DNA of 45,952 nt from positions 1 through 45,952 of the forward strand of contig JAUHXV010000024.1 in assembly GCA_030426765.1 (NCBI GenBank), read 5' to 3'. The notes beneath the pieces were generated by a model. That model was not told where the DNA came from. It made no database searches and worked only from the letters and a program-made list of their open reading frames with translations. A program made the translations under genes and the position numbers. This document shows, piece after piece, positions 43,496 to 45,952 of this stretch. The stretch's first letter is position 1. Each line of letters begins with the position of its first letter. Origin of the DNA: Bacteroidia bacterium. Lineage in GTDB: Bacteria > Bacteroidota > Bacteroidia > Chitinophagales > Saprospiraceae.

Positions 43496-44218
43496 ATGAA
43501 AGAAACAATCGTTCTGATCCATGGTTTTGGCTTCGACAAGCGCATCTGGTTGCCTGTAGAGCTGGCGTTCGACAGTTTTGAAGTCATCGCGCTCAGCCTG
43601 CCGGGCTTTGGTGTTAGTCCCGTGGATACACCTTATAGTATAGCACAGCTTTCAGAACAATACTGGCAGTCGCTTTCCTCTCGTCAAACCGAGAAGGTGC
43701 ATCTGGTGGGCCATAGTATGGGCGGGTATGTCTGCATGGAAATGGCGGCGCAGCATCCTGAAAAGGTAGCGAGTCTATGTCTTGTACATAGTCACGTTTT
43801 TGCGGATACCCCGGAGAAAAAAGAGAAGCGCTCTGCCACTGCCCGCGACATCCGTGCGCATGGTCGTGATGCTTTGGTGCGCAAAATGATCCCTTCTTTT
43901 TTCGATGACTCCGATGCTTCAAAACGAATTGCAGAGGTGTTGATCAATCGCGGACTTTCGTACAATGGTAATGCCTGGGCGCTGGGGATGGAAGCGATGC
44001 GCGATCGAGCGGATCATAGTGAGACACTTCAAAATCTTGACGTTCCAATTTTGATGATCATGGGCGGAAAAGATGAAGCCGTGCCGATCGAACTCGCCTA
44101 TCGCCAGGCAGCATTGGCGTCGCGATGTAAGCTGGTTATCTATCCGGAGTCGCGACACATGGCGATGTATGATCACACGGGGGAGATGATTCGGGATTTG
44201 ATTGCGTTTTATGGATAA
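43496..44218 (+). CDS. Alpha/beta hydrolase
   Basis: 240 aa from ATG 43496, which begins directly with the first strand MKETIVLIHGFGFD; the longer frame from 43415 adds an unlikely extension across the promoter region. It has an alpha/beta hydrolase fold with oxyanion motif HGFG, nucleophile elbow GHSMGG (Ser74), acid GGKDEAVP (Asp193) and base SRHMAMYDH (His221). The lid region ~115-170 is charged. This form resembles MhpC/BioH-like and carboxylesterase-type hydrolases; the substrate is unknown. It is divergent from pntA. Confidence 0.9.
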   Translation: MKETIVLIHGFGFDKRIWLPVELAFDSFEVIALSLPGFGVSPVDTPYSIAQLSEQYWQSLSSRQTEKVHLVGHSMGGYVCMEMAAQHPEKVASLCLVHSHVFADTPEKKEKRSATARDIRAHGRDALVRKMIPSFFDDSDASKRIAEVLINRGLSYNGNAWALGMEAMRDRADHSETLQNLDVPILMIMGGKDEAVPIELAYRQAALASRCKLVIYPESRHMAMYDHTGEMIRDLIAFYG

Positions 44219-44272
44219 TGAGTTGTTGGAGCTTCCGCCTTCCCATCAAAGGGCGGAATTAAAGGACAATTA

Positions 44273-44397
44273 GATTCCTCCTTTCAGTCGGAATGACGCT
44301 GCCTAGGTGGGTACTCGGAGAGCATGGCGATGACTCCGCACCGCCATACTCTCCCCCTAATAAAAAACGAAGGTCATTCCGAGCGAAGCGAGGAATC
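44273..44397 (-). repeat. MITE-like element, copy 12 (reversed)
   Basis: Ends gattcctcctttcagtcgg and gagcgaagcgaggaatc, i.e. inverted relative to copies 1-11. The central arms are decayed (agcatggcgatg against caccgccatact). Confidence 0.8.
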
Positions 44398-44580
44398 TGC
44401 TGTGGACGAAAAGGAATGCTTACAATCTGTGTCAAATAACAAATGTCCTGTTGAGCGCAGCGCTGGTCTGCCAGCTTGTCCAAAAACCGATCCCGATGTA
44501 TCGGGATGGCTGATGCTCGAATTGCAACAGGCATGAAAAGTTTCCCCTTCCCATTAAAAGGCTGAATCAAGGGACAAGTA

Positions 44581-44704
44581 GATTCCTCCTTTCAGTCGGA
44601 ATGACGCCGCCCTCGTGGGTATTGAGAGAGTATGGCGGTGGCTCCGCACCGCCATGCTCTCTCCTTTAAAAAACCGAAGGTCATTCCGAGCAAAGCGAGG
44701 AATC
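44581..44704 (-). repeat. MITE-like element, copy 13 (reversed)
   Basis: Inverted like copy 12. The arms gagtatggcggtg and caccgccatgctc pair except at one position. Confidence 0.8.
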
Positions 44705-44837
44705 TGCTGTGGATGAGAAGGAATGCTTCCTGCATCTCTGTATCAATCCACCTGATCTCAAATTATTAATCAACGCGATCGGAGAAAAAGATCGATCTAC
44801 GTGTACCTATACTCATATGTGGTGGAGTGATCTTTCC

Positions 44838-45329
44838 TTAAATAATTTGTTTGATCGTACGCATGGGAAGGAACATTTTTCCACTATCCGGCAGTTGCTC
44901 AAATCCATATTTTTTATAAAAGGTAACTGCATTTGCATTAATTGGATCGACTACAACAGCCATGGCCCCAATGCTTTCTTCAGATAGCGTATAGGCTCTG
45001 AATAATGCATCTAAAAGTAGGTGCTCACCTAATCCGGTTCCTTTTGCGGTGATATCTCTGGCTAAGCGTCCGAGCAGAATGACCGGGGCATTATAATTTT
45101 TGGGAACTCGTTTGATATACGCATCCGGGATCTGTTCTCTTCCGAGACTTTCGCTTGTTAAGGTGTAGTACCCTATTACCTTTTTTTCAGAATTGGTAGC
45201 AACAAAACAGATTGCAAGTTTTTTCTTTACATCCTGACTAACCTGCTTGCGGATATAGTCGGTGAGTTGTTGCTCTTCACATTGAAAGCTCTTTCTGTTG
45301 TGCGTTTTATCTAATATCGATATGTTCAA
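44838..45329 (-). CDS. GNAT-family acetyltransferase toxin (TacT-like)
   Basis: 163 aa GNAT-fold protein. The acetyl-CoA-binding segment is LGRLARDITAKGTGLGEHLLLDAL (R-x4-G-x-G-x pattern), followed by AMAVVVDPINANAVTFYKKYGFEQL. The start MNISILDKTHNRKSFQCEEQQLTDYIRKQVSQD is typical of TacT/AtaT-type toxins, which acetylate the amino group of charged tRNAs and so stop translation. It lies 2 bases after the stop of a DUF1778 antitoxin gene, the standard order for this toxin-antitoxin type. The tRNA specificity cannot be read from sequence. All core residues of the fold look intact. Confidence 0.9.
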   Translation of the reverse strand: MNISILDKTHNRKSFQCEEQQLTDYIRKQVSQDVKKKLAICFVATNSEKKVIGYYTLTSESLGREQIPDAYIKRVPKNYNAPVILLGRLARDITAKGTGLGEHLLLDALFRAYTLSEESIGAMAVVVDPINANAVTFYKKYGFEQLPDSGKMFLPMRTIKQII

Positions 45330-45331
45330 CT

Positions 45332-45613
45332 TCAGGTTTTTTTTGATTTGTACCGTTTAGCAGCTTCAACCAAATTTTGATTAGGCTTTGAGCTTCCGAA
45401 TACGGCATCAAAAAATACCTTTCGATCTTTCTCAGAGGAGAGAATTCTATCGTGTTTTGCTACGATTTCTTCGGCTTGTTGTTTAACGACGCGAACAATA
45501 AAGCTGCTGAACGATTTGTCCCCGCTTAGTTTCTGTGCTCTTTTGAAAATTCTTTTATCGTCTGAAGAGATTCGTAACTCTATTCGTTCGTCTTTGCTTA
45601 GCTGTGCTTCCAT
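45332..45613 (-). CDS. DUF1778 antitoxin (TacA-like)
   Basis: 93 aa from ATG 45613 (MEAQLSKDERIELRISSDDKR); a start at 45619 would add only two residues, and the longer frame runs into the promoter. Residues ~8-50 form the ribbon-helix-helix DNA-binding domain (RIELRISSDDKRIFKRAQKLSGDKSFSSFIV), with the DUF1778 helix after it. The C-terminal tail (VFFDAVFGSSKPNQNLVEAAKRY) is the part that blocks the acetyltransferase in this family. It should repress its own operon through the palindrome just upstream. Confidence 0.9.
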   Translation of the reverse strand: MEAQLSKDERIELRISSDDKRIFKRAQKLSGDKSFSSFIVRVVKQQAEEIVAKHDRILSSEKDRKVFFDAVFGSSKPNQNLVEAAKRYKSKKT

Positions 45614-45629
45614 GTGCATCCAATTTTTA

Positions 45630-45660
45630 CAAATGTACGGTAAATAACCGTACAATACAA
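45630..45660 (-). promoter_or_regulatory. Promoter and palindromic operator of the toxin-antitoxin operon
   Basis: On the minus strand TTG (complement of 45658-45660), a 20-base spacer and TACATTTG (complement of 45630-45637) fit the Bacteroidota consensus. TGTACGGT (45634-45641) and ACCGTACA (45647-45654) form a perfect 8-bp inverted repeat with a 5-base centre, covering the spacer and most of the -7 box. This is a good binding site for two ribbon-helix-helix dimers. The start codon lies 17 bases downstream. Confidence 0.65.
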
Positions 45661-45952
45661 GGTCTTTTCCGGGGACAGAACCGCTTTAGTTTAATTGCCT
45701 GGCGGGTTATACAGGCTTGTGTCTGTCTTTATACCGATCCTTTTCTGTTGCATGTGCTGATTCTGCTGTACAGCGGTATTATATTCCGAAAAGCCGGTGC
45801 CGATGAGTCGGGATGGCTGATGCTAGAATTGCAACGGGTAAGGACAGTTTCCCCTTCTCATCAAAAAGATGAATCAAAGGACAAGTAGATTCCTCCTTCC
45901 AGTCGGAATGACGCTGTCCTGGTGGGTAATGGGAGAGCATGGCGGTGGCTCA
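45661..45952. other. Intergenic end of window
   Basis: No supportable gene. A hairpin-like ctgctgtacagcggt (near 45766-45780) is related to the cccgctgtacagcggg linker seen at 18.87 and 26.55 kb. The segment ends in a cut-off repeat element. Confidence 0.5.
45888..45952 (-). repeat. MITE-like element, copy 14 (reversed, cut by window end)
   Basis: Begins gattcctccttccagtcgg and runs into gagcatggcggtgg, the first arm of the hairpin; the rest lies outside the window. Confidence 0.75.

Larger units (their letters stand above)
44219..44837. other. Convergent intergenic region with two reversed MITE-like elements
   Basis: Lies between the 3' ends of the hydrolase (plus) and the GNAT gene (minus). 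It holds copies 12 and 13 in the orientation opposite to those at 18-27 kb, and a small hairpin, atcccgatgtatcgggat, near 44491-44508. No gene is supportable. Confidence 0.7.

Overview
The window comes from a chromosome of the phylum Bacteroidota. Three signals support this: at least two promoters match the Bacteroidota-type pattern (TTG or TTTG, about 19-20 bases, then TAnnTTTG), Shine-Dalgarno sequences are mostly weak or absent, and the gene families are typical of the phylum (fused CcsBA, a TonB receptor with a carboxypeptidase-like N-terminal domain, a large AsmA protein, an orphan-style PntAA). I cannot name the genus. No rRNA, tRNA, integrase, transposase or CRISPR array was seen.

Layout. 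1-695: a cluster of REP/BIME-like inverted repeats, then mutY (696-1751). 1816-18062: a lower-GC accessory and defence island. It holds a TIR-like nucleotide-binding protein, a DEAD/DEAH helicase, a type III restriction-modification pair (mod 4781-6682, res 8357-11488) with a GxxExxY cassette and an AbiF-type HEPN gene (with a candidate abiF RNA) between them, an 85-residue protein, a SNF2 helicase with a degenerate PLD-like N-terminus, a DUF4391 protein, a PD-(D/E)XK nuclease-like protein and a DUF6933 protein. 18063-27200: an AsmA protein and a TonB-dependent receptor, each followed by arrays of a ~127-bp MITE-like element whose central hairpin arms differ from copy to copy but stay complementary. 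27201-43323, all on the minus strand: an electron-transfer locus. 43496-44218: an alpha/beta hydrolase. 44838-45613: a DUF1778/GNAT toxin-antitoxin pair with a palindromic operator on its promoter. Three more MITE-like copies lie at 44273-44397, 44581-44704 and 45888-45952, in the opposite orientation.

The most striking locus runs, in transcription order, PntA alpha-1 subunit -> b-type cytochrome-like membrane protein -> membrane-anchored Fe-S/FAD oxidoreductase -> 23-heme c-type cytochrome -> 67-heme c-type cytochrome (1674 aa) -> outer-membrane beta-barrel candidate -> OB-fold lipoprotein -> CcsBA cytochrome c synthase. Together this reads as a route from NAD(P)H or quinol through the inner membrane and periplasm to, or across, the outer membrane, with its own heme-attachment enzyme. 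The 67 CxxCH motifs parse as 1 + 22 x 3: a triheme module builds a nine-heme, ~222-residue unit present six times in tandem. The direction of electron flow and the terminal partner cannot be read from sequence.

Assignments rest on motifs and family recognition by eye; no database search was run.
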